The notes below the pieces were generated by a model that worked only from the letters and a program-made list of their open reading frames with translations, was not told the origin of the DNA and did no database searches. Below, in pieces: positions 1 through 12,640 of a stretch of DNA of 64,000 bases. Where the stretch lies: assembly GCA_947095535.1 (NCBI GenBank), contig OX352774.1, positions 262,357,843-262,421,842 on the forward strand, read 5' to 3'. Both the position numbers and the translations under genes were made by a program. Positions within the stretch are counted from its first letter, which is position 1; the number at the start of each line of letters is the position of its first letter. This DNA is from Poecilobothrus nobilitatus (taxonomy: Eukaryota > Arthropoda > Insecta > Diptera > Dolichopodidae).

Positions 1-389
1 AGTAGAAGTTGTTTGTACTGTTTATTTATTTATTTATTACTTAATAAATTCAAAAATTTATAATTTACTTAAAGTTATACCTACACAAAATAAAAATTTA
101 ATAGAGGTAAACGTTTAAGGAATTATCTTAAGATTCTGTTAATAGATAATGGTTTACATATATTGAAATCTTTGCAATGGATGTTGTAATGTATGGGACG
201 TCAAATTTTCTAACCCATTTTTTTTTTTAAACCTACAGCTATGGAAACCTGTTTTGTTCCTTTTTATTGCTTTTGATTAATTTATACTAATATAACATAC
301 CATACTTAGTGCTTAATCACTACACAACCAACACCCCATTTATGAGAAAATTGTTATTGAAAAAATATCCTTCTTCCAACACCCCTTTT

Positions 390-669
390 ATTTATTTATT
401 TATTTTATTTATTTATATTAATATTACATAAATAAATGTAATGCAATATTATTGAACCATCGGCTACCAAGGTCATTATAGGTTTTTATACTATTATTAA
501 ATTATATACTAATATTATTTATTTTGTTTATATTATATATATATTTACATTATATTTGGTCGTAAGGGAGGTATGTAAAGAAAAAAACACTTACGACCTG
601 TGCAGGGATCGAACGCACACTCCTTCGATTAATACGCCACACGCCTACCCACTAGGCTACCAAAGCCCC
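390..669 (-). mobile_element. tRNA-derived SINE with 14-bp target-site duplication
   Basis: Read on the minus strand, the element starts with a tRNA-like head. A box A match (GTAGCCTAGTGGG) lies at about 648-660 and a box B match (GTTCGATCC) at 606-614, the internal promoter layout of RNA polymerase III genes. An AT-rich body follows, ending at 390-416 in a TAAA-type simple-repeat tail. The insertion is bounded by a perfect 14-bp direct repeat, CCAACACCCCTTTT, at 376-389 and 670-683, as expected for LINE-assisted retroposition. Near 453-475 a second short stretch resembles the head (GGTAGCC context), so the element may be dimeric or hold an older nested fragment. It is non-coding; a 61-codon frame over 556-741 is a translation of the SINE. 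The class call is firm, the family name unknown. Confidence 0.85.
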
Positions 670-683
670 CCAACACCCCTTTT

Positions 684-1169
684 TTTCCACTATCTATTCA
701 ATTTAGTTATCTTTTTCTCAAGTTGCATACTTTTAGGCTAATATTAAACTAACAAATTTAGTAATCATTCAGTTAAGTAGCACAAAAATAATTGATTTTT
801 TATTTAATTTTATTTAAGAAATATGTAATTGATAATAAATAAAATATTTGAAACAATACCAATAGATATCAAACTCAGGATCTTAAAAATAATGAATTTA
901 AAAATTTGTTATTAAACGTTTTCTCTTATGAGAACATAAACATTTTTCTTTTTGCAAAATCTTCTTGACGAGTTTAATCTATTGAGATCTTTGTTGTTGG
1001 CCATCAGTTATCAATGATCCTTGATATGTTTACTTAAATGTTTGATTTCAAATTCAAAAATATAAACGATAACATTTTATAAAAAATATTATTGATATTT
1101 TATTTTTGAACTTTGATTTTTAAAATATTTAACAATAAGCTTTAAAAAATTTTAAACAACATCAAAGAA
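684..1169. other. AT-rich spacer, no feature seen
   Basis: Between the first SINE and HINE A1 I see only A/T runs and no open frame, splice-site pair or repeat that I can support. Confidence 0.6.
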
Positions 1170-2519
1170 CGAGGAAGAATACAGTTGCCTTTGTCAACTC
1201 TTAGATACCCGTACGAACCGTTAGTATGTTAACAGCCTGTCACTCTGCTTACAATATTATTTTTTTAATATTTTAGTATTTTAAAATAATTTGAGTGAAT
1301 TTTATAATTTCTAGAACTATGGGTTGTACATATATTCAAACTATATGTTTATATGTACATTCTTCGTAAGCAGATTCTAACCTTTCACATAACGATTATC
1401 AATCCAAAACTTTTTCAAATATTCTATAGTACCATTTAATACTAAGAGGTAAATGTATATTAAATTTACTTAGTACAAAATAGTAAATATAATTTTAAAT
1501 ATTATATTATATTACATTTAAATATTCCATTGACAGAATAATTTCTTATAAGTACAATAAAATACATATATGTATGTAATTACGGCGCTATATAATATAC
1601 ATCTATACTCTTATCATTCATGCACTAGTGACATATACGATATGTAAATAAACATGATATTATATAAGTATGTATATATATCAATATCATATAAATAAAA
1701 ATTCTTCAAGCAACCCTTATGTTGTTTATTTCTTTACATTTTTTTTGTACTACGCATTATATCCTCAACAATTTCAAATTATCGAATAAAACAAATGCAA
1801 AAAATTTGTTGAAGAAATTTGTTAGAAAATTTGAAAAAATCAAGTAACACTTTCGTCAATTATAAAGTAACCCTATATTATTAAAAAAAGTTGTTAACAG
1901 AAATAAGAGTATGATGTTGAAGCTTTAATTTTTGTGTATTACTTTAAAAAAATTCTAACAGGTGTTCAAGTTACAGGTGTTTAAAAATAGGAAATTTTCA
2001 GTTTTTGACTCCTTACAGCTCCTAAACGGAGGGTGATACAAAAAAAATTTCTGAAATGACTCATACTTACTATTTTCAAAGACTCATTATTTTCAAAGAT
2101 CTAACTTCTGTCAAAATTTCAAGTTTCGAACTTAAACCGTTTAGAAGATAGAGGGGTTAAAGGATTTTGCAAAATTTTAGTTTCGTATAACGGTAAATTA
2201 AGACACCGTATGCCACAAATATATATTTATTGTATATATACTTTTAAAGCTAATAAAAGTAGTAATCGTTTGGCGTTTTCAAAATGAAGATATACCTTAT
2301 ACAACTTGTGCTATAACAATTTAAATATAGAGCTTTTTTGAACCTTTGGGGAGCTGTAGCTCCGTAACGGGTGGGGCTACAAAAAAAAGTTATTAAAAAT
2401 AAAATTAATATTTTTGTGAGATCTATCAGCGGTTAAAATTTCATAGCTCTATTGCAAAAAAAATGTGGGGATCTAAAAGTTAGGTGTTCGAGAGCTACCC
2501 TAAGGCTTGGTCCAAACTC
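1170..2519 (+). mobile_element. HINE family A, copy A1, 3'-truncated
   Basis: This copy begins CGAGGAAGAATACAGTTGCC and carries the 5' sub-terminal repeat ATACCCGTACGA. It is nearly identical along its length to the copy at 20651 and to the reverse complement of the copy at 57736. It stops abruptly after TTGGTCCAAACTC, so it lacks the GACG microsatellite and the 3' terminal hairpin of the complete copies. Relative to A2 it has about 20 bp extra near 2066-2098, a small tandem duplication around the words ACTCATTATTTTC and TTTTCAAAGA. The element is non-coding. The assignment to DINE-1-like HINE (non-autonomous Helentron) rests on the architecture of the full copies. The family identity among the three copies is seen directly. 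Confidence 0.88.
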
Positions 2520-2680
2520 CTATGGAACCTACAATGGATTTAGTGAGTAAGAATCTGACACTACCAAGGGGAAATTCTTGGTGTCCTTGGAAAATTCCCA
2601 CCTTCCTTAGGAAAAAAAAAACCAACTTTCTCTAAATTTACGCTGTTCCTAAAAAAAACTAAAGAAGCTCCTTCAGAGAA
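2520..2680. other. Lower-AT patch at the truncation point of HINE A1
   Basis: Immediately after the HINE A1 break the sequence is clearly less AT-rich than its surroundings. It contains CCAAGGGGAAATTCTTGG and TCCTTGGAAAATTCCC, which form imperfect inverted words. On the minus strand it reads without stops for about 40 codons, including a stretch GIFQGHQEFPLGSVRF. I do not recognise it. It may be the edge of an older element into which A1 inserted, or the product of the deletion that removed the end of A1. Confidence 0.25.
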
Positions 2681-5600
2681 AAAGAATAAAGAAAAAAAAA
2701 AGCGAAAGTAGAATGTTAAAAGCATTTTTAGAACAACATTATGCGACTAGTACAGCTTGTATAATCATTCTTTACTGAGCGCCGGTCAAAAAAAATTATT
2801 TTTAAAAAAGAAATAACAATCACTGTATTTAAATTTTAAAAGCGGTAATTTCGTTTCATTGCATTTTATTTTGATACAATCATTTTGAATTTGCTATTTT
2901 TATTTCAACCTTTAAAATGTCCTGAAAAAAATTTAAATTTATCGTAATTTACTTTAAAAAATTTGAATTTTTAATTACAAAAAAATTAGTGAAAATGCAG
3001 TTGTCTAAAAAAAATATGAAAAAATAGAATACAAGATACTCTACTTACATAAGAGAATTCGCAAAATAATTTACAAAATACAGACACATAATTTTGAAAA
3101 CATACATGCATGATACACTCATCATTTTTGTCCTGTACATACGTACAACTGTTTAGGGAAAAATCCATCAAATTCCCTTGTGGCAAATTTTTCTAATAAA
3201 TTACAAATTGGATTGTATTTGTTATTTATAACAAATTTTTTTTTATTTTTTTTTTTTTTTTTGTGCTTTTTGCAAAACTTTGGCACAATTTTTTTTTAAT
3301 GGTAGTTAAAAATATTGCAATGTAAGGTGGTCGTTTTCACAAAAACTCAGAAGCTCATGAGTATATCATGTTATATGAAAAATTTTATTTTGGATTTAAG
3401 CTTCGAGCGTTTTTTTTTTTTTAGAGAAATTATTGGAAAATATTTTACAGATGATATTTTCGAATTTATTTTTGATTTAAATTAATAGTCACAGTTTCAG
3501 TTTTGTATTTTTTATTCTTCATTTGATGTTAATTTTATATGAAATGTTTGTATTTTATTTTGAGATTTATGAATTCATAAATTTACCGTGTAATTGATTA
3601 TAGGTTGTGTGATAGAAAAACCAATAAAACATTTTGAAAAAGATTTATTAAAGTTTCATTTGAAGTTTTTTTTTTTATACTATATAGTATTAACTATAAA
3701 AATTTTAGTTTAATGAATAATAAAAATGAAATTTAATAATATTTGACATTTTTTTTTTCAAAAAAAGAAAAAAATATAAAATTTACTTTTATATGTACTG
3801 AAAATTTCCTTTTTTTTTCTTATTTCCTCTTTTTATTCATGAAATGATGTTTACATTATTTGACTTAAATTTTTCTTATTCAGAACTACTAAGACTCTTT
3901 AATTGGTAATATTTTTACTTTATTTCTAATCCTGTTATATCCTTCCAAACTTTTTCGATTATATTATTATCACCCGCCAATTGATATTACATTGGGTATC
4001 TTAATTTTTTCAGATCCATATACATTAACTTAACCTCCTATCAGGTGATAGATACTTGTGTCATCAATCAGCATATTTTTAAGCTTCTTGCAATCAAGAA
4101 CTTTTTCATTGGTGAAAAATGTAGAATTCAGTAGCGGACACCCGACCTTATCTACCTAACTTTAAAAAACAAGTTAAATCTAAAATAAAACAGTAGTAAA
4201 TATTAGAATAATAGATTTTAAATTTTTATTTATTTTCCACAAACTTTTTCTCGAATATAACATCCTTTAGTTTAGTTTTAAAAAGCTTCAAATAAATAAT
4301 ATTAATCAAAAATGACGACTTAAGTAAATTTTTATATGAAAATATTAAAACAAAGATTTGGTATAAGGATCTGGTGTTGTGCTTTTTTCTTATATAATAA
4401 TTTATCAATTTCGAACAGAATGGGGTGTAACAAAAATTTGGAGCATACATTTAATCATCATGTCAACAAGTCTTTTTTTTTTAAAAAAAAACCATAAATT
4501 ATTATTTATTTTTATTGTGTCACACCCCCAACACCAATTTCTTACAATAGAATACACGTATTATACGTGTATGAAAAGATCTAAATCAGAATAAAATTTT
4601 ATTCTTAAAATTTTTTAAGGTTTGTTATGTGAAAAAAACAATAAGTTGACAAAATCCGAATTAAGATTGTGGCCTCCAGTTTATGAAATATAATTTTAAA
4701 TTTAATTTTATTGTTAAAAATTTAACAATTTTTCGCTATATTATAATTTTTTGATTGTTATCCTTGTTTCATTTTTGCTATTTTTGTATTTTTTGGTATT
4801 ATATTAAATTATTGCCTTTCATTTTCTATTTGTGCTCATATTATTTTATATATTATAGGAGTAGCTACCATAGGAGTAAGTAAACAAACTGAACCAACAG
4901 TCAACAGTTGAAATTTTATTATTGTCCTATACTTATCCTATATTTAAATATGAAAATTCCTATCCTATATTTAATATAAATATTGTGAAAATTTTTAGTT
5001 AATCGAAACCGACTATCATCTCTTATTCTTCCGTTGATGTGTATAACTTATACAAAATCTCAGTATAAATTATAAAATCTCAGTTAAAGTAAGAAATTCG
5101 CAATTTCCTAATATCTTAGATATGCTATTCAAATTTTTTCAAAATAATTTTTTTAATGAACGAAACCAACATAATTAATTTAACTGCTATTTAGTTATAG
5201 TTACTACGTTTGAATTTTTAAGATTACTAAAAGGAAATACTTCAGAAACTTCAACTGTTGCTATTCATCATGTAATCAATCTAGACTGCATGTTTATTAT
5301 TCCTTGCTTACAAATTACAGTAAAGCATGTACTGTACAGCAGTACAGCATACATGTATTAACTAATATAAGTCTAATGGTTAACGCTATATCTGATGGAC
5401 AATTTTCTTAACATACATAATAATTTTCATTATTGTGAATATATCTGTTGTTTTTAAGAAAGATTGTTCCTAAATACATCAAAAATTGTTAAAAAATTGT
5501 ATTATACATTTATAATGTTAAAAATATAATATTTCTTTAAAATTTTAAAATTTGATGTTAAATGTGTTCACATAATCTGATGCTGGGAATTTTAAAAGTA

Positions 5601-5805
5601 TTAGATTTTCCTACTGAATTCCTAAATAAAAGATATAATTTTTTATCCTATAAAACAAACTGGAAATAAAATTAGATAATTTTTTTTTAGATAATAATAA
5701 AATTAAAACATTTTAACATTAATAATAAACAACTTATACATTATAAGCTTCTGTACAAAATAAGTATAAAATATTACGTATTTCTTTAAAATTTCTCAAC
5801 AAGTC
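2681..5805. other. AT-rich spacer
   Basis: This stretch is dominated by T and A runs, for example at 3237-3262 and 3407-3422. A partly palindromic segment with CATGTACTGTAC and GTACAGCATACATG lies near 5325-5355. Short chance frames at 2986-3186 and 4226-4594 are low-complexity and match nothing I know. Confidence 0.5.
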
Positions 5806-6090
5806 TTAAAAACAAAAACGTTTTCTTAAGAGTAATATTGTATGTATTAACAAAACACCAAAAGAGTCCCATATTTGGTTTAAATAAATGCAATTTTCTT
5901 GGTTTAATTCTTTTAACCCTAAAGCTCTTAACATGAGACTGAGGATCTCTTTTTTTTTTTTAATTCTATTAAATGTTTCACGAATATATGACAAAAAAGG
6001 AAGGCAAACTGTTGGTCTTTTACTTTTTTTATGAACCATATTGATGTAGTCAATATTGCAGCGTTCATTTTTATGTACAAAAAATTTCAA
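5806..6090 (-). CDS. Unrecognised 94-codon open frame, possibly retroelement-derived
   Basis: An ATG-started frame of 94 codons ends at 5806. Its middle part (residues about 20-45) is basic and less compositionally biased than other frames nearby. It includes the segment TVCLPFLSYIRETFNRI, which loosely recalls the LP-(F/Y)-x(n)-S-x-(K/R)-I linker word between reverse transcriptase and the GIY-YIG nuclease in Penelope-like elements. The remainder is lysine- and leucine-rich. There is no Kozak context, splice signal or neighbouring domain that I can tie to it. With about 80% AT one or two frames of this length are expected by chance in 64 kb. I rate the coding interpretation low and the Penelope similarity as a hunch. 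Confidence 0.15.
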   Translation of the reverse strand: MKFFVHKNERCNIDYINMVHKKSKRPTVCLPFLSYIRETFNRIKKKKEILSLMLRALGLKELNQENCIYLNQIWDSFGVLLIHTILLLRKRFCF

Positions 6091-7987
6091 ACAAATCCAA
6101 CAAAAGAAATTTATATCTCAGAGGTCTAGGGTAGGAACTTGTTACGCCATTATTAAAAAAATGGATAAACAACTCAAAGCTTCAAATCGCATCACGTAAA
6201 GCACGTATCACGTAATGCAATATCTAAAGTATTGAATCATGTACAATAGTCGGAGAAGATGCGAGATCCAGTTTTTCGAATATTATTTTTTTTTACTTTT
6301 ATGCATTGTTGTTAAAATATGGATGTATAAAGATAATATTAATAGAGATTTTTGAATTAAATAGAAAATTAGAGTTAACATCATTTCTAGAATATTATAA
6401 CTTCATAATAATTTTGTTACTCAAAATTTGTTAACTCAGAACTTTAACACTCAAAAATTTTGTAACTCAAAATTATATAATTCAGAATTATTTGTACCTA
6501 AATATTTAATTTATGAGAATTTCATAAGAATTTTTTATTCTAAATTTATACCACTAAATACCAATTTTATACCCACAAAAGTACTACACCAGAATTTACC
6601 AACATACCAAATATAAAATACGTATTATTATACATTATATTAAATACCCGTATTGCATCATCGGAAGTCAGAAGTTCTTTTGTTGTGTTGGTTTATTAAA
6701 ATTGCCATATTATTAGAAAAGTTTTAATACAATTCTAAATGTGGTACTATGCGATTCTATAAAATTTAAAAAAATTTGGAAATATCTTTTAAAATCCGTT
6801 TTATATGAAATTACAACATAATCGTGTTTTTTTTTTTGAATTACAATTCAATTCATAATTTTTTTTATTTTCAGCATCTAGAATTAAACTACATGATATA
6901 CATTTTCATTTTCATTTACATAAACTCTCTACAGTCTGATGAAAGATAATAATTAATACATTATTATTAATTTTACTACAGTATCTTCAGAGTTTCTAAA
7001 GTCTGAATACTCCTTGCTTACAAATCCTCAATAAATTGTTTTAATGTGGAAACTCCTTAACACCTTGTGATGTGATTCAATTTTAAATATTGAATTTGCA
7101 GGTCTAGAAACCATCGGATCTGTTATTTGTAAAGGATAAAATGCGATTCTCAAAAAGGATTATTTAATCTCATTAAAGCCCAGTTCAAAAGACTGAAGTA
7201 ATTATTACAAAAAATGAAATTATCTTCTTTAAACATACATGCAACCTTCAGTTGTTAAAGTGTTAAAAATATTTTTAAATTTTTTCAAGTTTTATTATTG
7301 AAAAAATAATATAATAATATTGCTTGGTTCTTGATCCTTGAAAATATATATCCTTAGATATAGATATCCTGATCCTTGAAAACATAAACATTTTTTCTTT
7401 TTTAATTTTGAATAAACGATGTTTTAAAGAAAGTTTTATTCCTTTTGATTATTTTTTTTCTTGATTCTTTTTTAGCTTTTTAAATTACGTATCCTGAAAA
7501 TAAACAGTTTTTATGGTTTATTGGAAAGGAAATTATAATAAAAGAAAGAGTTGAGTATTTTTGAGGAAATTAAAAAAAAAAAAAAAACAATAATAAATAA
7601 GTTTTTGTTTTGTTAATTGAAAGTGATAAACAATTTGATAATAAGAATATCTTTCAGATAATATATTCAAAATATTTATATGCTTATACAGCTATTGCAC
7701 ATTTTTTTATAATATTGAGTATGTACTCAAAGCTTTTGAGTAAAAGGATAAAAAACAAAATTTAGTTGATAAAAAAAACGAAAAAAGGATCACAATATGT
7801 ACCATAAAAGAAACACGAAAATGTGAACTGACTATAAAAGAAAAACTTTAAGATTTTAAATTTCGCTAATTGTTAAAATTAGCCAGTTGCGTCGAACGTG
7901 TATATTTGGTAGAAATTTGACAGAAGAAATAACTTAATACGAAATTAATCCAAAATATGACAATATGTGATTAAATTGATCATTATT
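6091..7987. other. AT-rich spacer
   Basis: The segment 6120-6260 is less AT-rich and has two nearby CACGTAA words, but no frame is worth reporting. The rest is A/T-rich with no recognised element. Confidence 0.5.
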
Positions 7988-8128
7988 TCATTCTTCTACA
8001 ATCTCGCTACAATCCACTAACGAAGCTTGATCTTCTCCTTCACACCCTTTCCACTTCCCAAATGTCTCATTATTAAAATTGATCCTGCTATTTACATCAT
8101 CACAGATTATGCATTTTATCACATTTGT
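7988..8128 (-). CDS. Protein-like open segment with spaced cysteines, unidentified
   Basis: The minus strand is open for 46 codons with no ATG at the start, so this would be an exon or a fossil rather than a whole gene. Composition is markedly less AT-rich than the flanks. The reading has cysteines in the pattern C-x2-C, then about 19 residues to GC, then about 10 residues to DC, with acidic residues toward the end (words KCIICDD, KWKGC, LVDCSEIVEE). Such spacing can occur in extracellular cysteine-rich folds such as Ly6/uPAR-like domains, but the match is too short to assign. No good acceptor is visible at its 5' edge; the best AG lies inside it. A degraded exon or a transposon scrap are equally possible. 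Confidence 0.22.
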   Translation of the reverse strand, partial: TNVIKCIICDDVNSRINFNNETFGKWKGCEGEDQASLVDCSEIVEE

Positions 8129-9693
8129 TCACAGGATCAATTCACATTATGCACAGGGAACAAAATTATGCATTTTATCTAAAATTTAAATATGATAAGG
8201 ATATGCAGTACACGAATGTATAGACGTATTTCTTGTATAATTCTAAAATCTCCAAATCCAAACTAAGTAAGATATCAAACTCTTAGATGAATTCATTTTA
8301 TTTTATAGTCACTAAGTGTTAAAATACTATTCAAATCTAATTTGAAACTTATCTGAGTGAAATTAAAAACAAAAAAACAAAAAAAAAAATGGCAATTTAA
8401 ACAATTACGAAATTAGATTTGAGTTTTTAATATAGACAAATAAATATGTCTTTATCTTTGATAACTTAAGATTAAAATAAAATTATTTTGAAAAAGTTAA
8501 AAATTTATAAGAAAATGGAAAAACTTTTTTTGAAATAAATTTTCTAAAACTAAAAATTAATAAAGAAATTAAATTCACAATATTTTATCGATTTATTTGT
8601 TTTTCCGTAGTTTTTTTTTTTTTTTTTCTTAATTTTAAATTACGAACAATAATTGATATAAGAATAACAATAATTAAAGTGCAATTTAAAGTATTTATCT
8701 AGAAATTGATTATAAAATAAGTTGAAAAAGTAATTAGATAAAATATAAGATTTAAATAAAACCATAGAACATTATAATAAAATAAATGAAATAAAAGATA
8801 AGTATTATAAGTAGTTTTGTATTGTTATTGAATCTAACGAATAATTTTTGTAATCAGAATTTATTTATAAATTAATACAAATTCTGTGCTAGATAGATTT
8901 TAGGATAAAAATTTCAGACAACCAAAGGAGCCAAAAAAAGTTTTTTTCATATATTTTAAAGATCTTGATCTTCTGTAACAAAAAAAATATATAGATATAT
9001 TTACTAATTTATACATTCTGAAAATATATCTAAATATATATTGTATATATATTTGATCCTTTATTCCTTTTTTAACTGGTCGAACTTATTCAATTATGAA
9101 AAAAGACTGACTAACGGACGTACATTGTGTATCAATGTACCAAAAAAATAAAAGAACACATTTTATTACTTAAATAACCTGAAAAATGCTGAATTAAATT
9201 TTGAAAAATATTAAAAACTGTTATTATTTGAATATAATAAATTACAATTAAGGTTTATTTCCATTATTTTAAAAATGCCATCCCATTTGAAATTGATTTT
9301 TCACTGATATTTTCGGGCAAGTGAGAATATTCTAAACTGTTTTTACTGTCCTTTGATTAGTATTTTGATCACAAATCAGATAATTGTGTGATCAAATCAT
9401 GTCGCGGTCACCATTTATAAGGTTCTTTTCTTCTAAACTGCTAAAATGCTATAATTAAAATAACTTATCTTTCTTGATTTCTTCGTAAGACTGAATGATT
9501 TTATTAATTGCACTATAGGCATTATATTGTACATGTAATTGTTATACATTTAAGCTTAGTTAGAGAAGTAAGAGAAATTTTTGTAGTATATCGTAAAGAG
9601 AGTTTAGAAGAAAGTACCGTAACCAATACTATGATATACATATGTTTATCAGTGGCGACACACATTATAAATATCAGATCGGCTGCTTACAAT
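8129..9693. other. AT-rich spacer
   Basis: Long T and A runs occur. A small inverted repeat TTGATCACA ... TGTGATCAA (9-bp arms) lies at about 9365-9395. A 75-codon frame covers 9508-9735 with no ATG; its 3' part overlaps the terminus-like fragment at 9694. Confidence 0.45.
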
Positions 9694-9735
9694 GCAATTT
9701 TAAAAATCTTGAGGTTTACATTCTGCCTAGTTTAG
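9694..9735 (-). repeat. Decayed terminus resembling HINE family C
   Basis: The segment aligns over about 40 bp with the distal end of C1 and C3. It shares a TTTTAAAAA word, then GGTTTACATTCT, CCT and GTTT in the same order and nearly the same spacing, with scattered mismatches. No body of a C element is visible beside it. It would be an old solo end, oriented like C1. Confidence 0.35.
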
Positions 9736-12452
9736 TTTTATTTCAAAAATTTCAACGTTATTTGAAAAATTGTAATAATCGTAAAAAAAAAAAAAAAGAA
9801 AAAACATAATAATTTATTTAAAATTAAATTTTGTTAATTATTTTTTCTACTTTTAACTCCATTTTTTGCATATTATTATTTTTAATTATTATTTTAAGTT
9901 TTTTTTTTTTTTTATTTTATTTATTTATAATATCTTTGTTATATTTTGGCATTACCTTCGGGCTTTTAAGTAAATAAAGGTTTAATTAATTTTAATTGAA
10001 ATATTTCAAAAAAAAAAAAAAACCTTTATGAATTTTAATTTTTCTCATTTCTAACCAAAATAATTAGTAGGTATCTAACAAACCAACAACAACTATAGAA
10101 TATAAATTAAAAAACTTTTATTTTATATATTTTTTTTTTATTAATAAGGAGTATTAACCCTAGCTACAAAAAATTCATTATACAACTTTGAATACTTATT
10201 ATAAAATTGAAGTAAAAATAAAATAGAAACAATTTAATTATTTTAATTATTTATTTGATTCTATTGTTTTCCTTCTGTTTAAATAACTAATTATTTGGTT
10301 AAAAATGAAGAATGAAGTTGTTGTACGTAGGTATAAAATTTTTGCTATTAAAAATTCTTAAAATTAAAATAATTACTTTCCATTTTATATAATATAAACA
10401 TTGTGTCAATAATAATTTAAAAGCATTTTTAAAAACGTCTGCAATTTTATTTTAATGCAGAAATATTTAAAAAAGGTTTAATATTTCCATTAAACGTTTA
10501 GAACATTTTATGACTTTGGATGTTTGTAGATATTCTAAAATAAAATTGAGTAGAATTAATTAAATTAACTCAAATTTTGACTCTAATTTTAACTCAAAAG
10601 AAGAGTATAAAGAATATAGTTCAAGTGGTATATTAATGCACTGGATTCTGTCAAGATTCCATTATTTAAAAAATTATTACTCTATGACAGAATGTTTTTT
10701 GCCCTAACTGTGCAATTATAGTATTAAAGATTCCCTACTCAATTATTTATTTGAAAAGGGAGGTGATATGTAGTGAATGTATGTCCTATGCATTGATAAA
10801 GACGAAGACTCACCTACTTATCCTCTTTATAAACAATCAATCACAAAAATAAGAAAATAATTTGCTTAGTTGAAAAATTATTGAAATTGGTTTTTGTTTT
10901 AAATTCAACCATAGAAGATGTCTAATGAGATGAAAATCTGAAGCAATTTAAGTTATAAACGAACCAATTTCAAAACAAGTGATGCGAGAATGGGATAAAC
11001 GTTTTTAAACTCAATACTTATGTTATGAAAAGCAATTTAAAATTATATTAAACCATTGTAACGTTTATATTAAACCACGTTCTAAAATCACTCATTCAAA
11101 CGAAAATCCTAGAATCGTTCAGATCAAACAATATTACATTTTATTTGTAGATATTTTATTTTTAGTATTTGTAATGTTTTGTCTTTATTTGTTTTTTCTT
11201 TTTTTTTTTGTACTTTTAATTTTTATTTTTTCCTTTTTTTTTTTTTTTTTTATAAAATACTGTTGAAAGGCAGTTACTTCTGTTGAAAGTTGAGTTGCAA
11301 TATGATAAAAAAAAAACCAAAAAAAGAAGTCATTGTACCATTTTTCAAACAATAAAATTCTCATTTATCATTTTCCATTGTCATATTCTCTCATCATTTC
11401 AAAGGCAACAACAAAAAAAAAAAAAACAATTCTAAAGGGATTTAAAAAACGAATTTAAAAATAAAGAAAAAAAGAAGGATAAAATAAAACAAATTATAGG
11501 GTCTGTATACATTGGCAATTCATATTTTACTTATCTGAGAATCTCGGGTTAAATATAAATTTTATATCTACTTGTAATAAATATAAAAAAAAAAAATTAG
11601 AATATTCTAAAAGTTTAATTTATTTTTAAGCTATCATTGAAAATCAATCTCGCTTTTTTCTCTCTATGAAGGTCTCTAATAGCTCAATACAACGAATTTT
11701 CATCAACAGACAGAAGAAACAAGCTTTGATTTGATTTCAAAATAATTAAATTTTAAATATCTACATATAAAATGAAGGTCAAGCAAAAATATAAAAGCTT
11801 ACATTAGGATTAAACCATAATACCTAAATTCAAGGTTTTTGCTCTTGTGAAAACAAACCTATTTTTTAAATTGTTGATAATTTATGGTGTCTTAAATATT
11901 ACATTGAATTAATGAATACAATACAATTTTTATGAAATTTTGTAGAAGGACAATTTATAACTGTATTGTTACCATCTTTATTTTTTTGTTTTTTTTTTTT
12001 ACAGTAATAAAATCATAAATCTGTTACTAAATATCAAAGTTATTACAGAAAGTATAGAGATGGGACGTATTTAAACATAATTCCGTTTTCTTAAGTTTTG
12101 TTTTCAATTTTTTCATACTATCTGTGCATTTAGAATAATCCATTGATTCTGATATTTTTTAAGTTTTTTAACTAATTTGATTTGTTAGCCTTTTACAGTT
12201 TTTTCATTAAATATTGACAAAAAAAAAAAATACTTCATAATACTAAAATATGAGTAAGAACTCCGATAATGTTGAATTCTTAATTTTTTTTAGCGGTCAA
12301 TATGTTAGTTTCTTCCTAAATTCAAAATTTTCATAACGGTTCTAATATTTTACTATAAACATAGGAGTTTATGCTGTAAGTCCATTTCGTAAATACATCT
12401 ATAACAGAATACACAATATTATTGGACAGAAATAGTATAAAGAAATAAACAG
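9736..12452. other. AT-rich spacer
   Basis: Only homopolymer runs are obvious, for example T runs at about 9900-9913 and 11232-11250 and A runs near 9783, 10008 and 11415. I see no repeat-family member and no convincing exon. Confidence 0.5.
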
Positions 12453-12640
12453 AGGGCCCTCGGTGGCCTAGTAAGTAAGAGCGTAGAATATACGCTGTAA
12501 AGACTGAGGGAGTGTGGGTTTGAATCCTACACACGTCGTAAAAGTTATTCCCCCTTACGATATTTACAGCCACCCATGAACAGGAAGGCTGTGTAATTTC
12601 CTGTCCACATTTATGTGGCAGAGAAATGCATTAAAAAAAT
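12453..12640 (+). mobile_element. tRNA-derived SINE, second family, most complete copy
   Basis: The head reads CTCGGTGGCCTAGTAAGTAA, matching box A, and about 60 bp later GTGGGTTTGAATCC matches box B. A shared body follows (ACACACGTCGTAA, then AGGCTGTGTAATTTCCTG, then GTGGCAGAGAAATGCATT) and ends in an A run. The same body is present in the minus-strand copies at 43865 and 61807 and as a tail at 45571, which defines a family distinct from the SINE at 390. I could not find a convincing target duplication here; only a short ATAAAC word flanks it. An 80-codon frame on the opposite strand over 12331-12573 is an antisense translation of the SINE. Confidence 0.85.

Noticed and set aside
648..669. 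Functional tRNA gene at the SINE heads
   Set aside because: Boxes A and B are present, but acceptor and anticodon stems do not pair and the sequences continue into SINE bodies.
556..741. 61-codon frame on the + strand
   Set aside because: Antisense translation of the tRNA-derived SINE at 390-669.
9508..9735. 75-codon frame on the + strand
   Set aside because: No ATG start, length at chance expectation for this composition, and the end overlaps a HINE C-like terminus.
12331..12573. 80-codon frame on the minus strand
   Set aside because: Antisense translation of the SINE at 12453-12640 and its flank.
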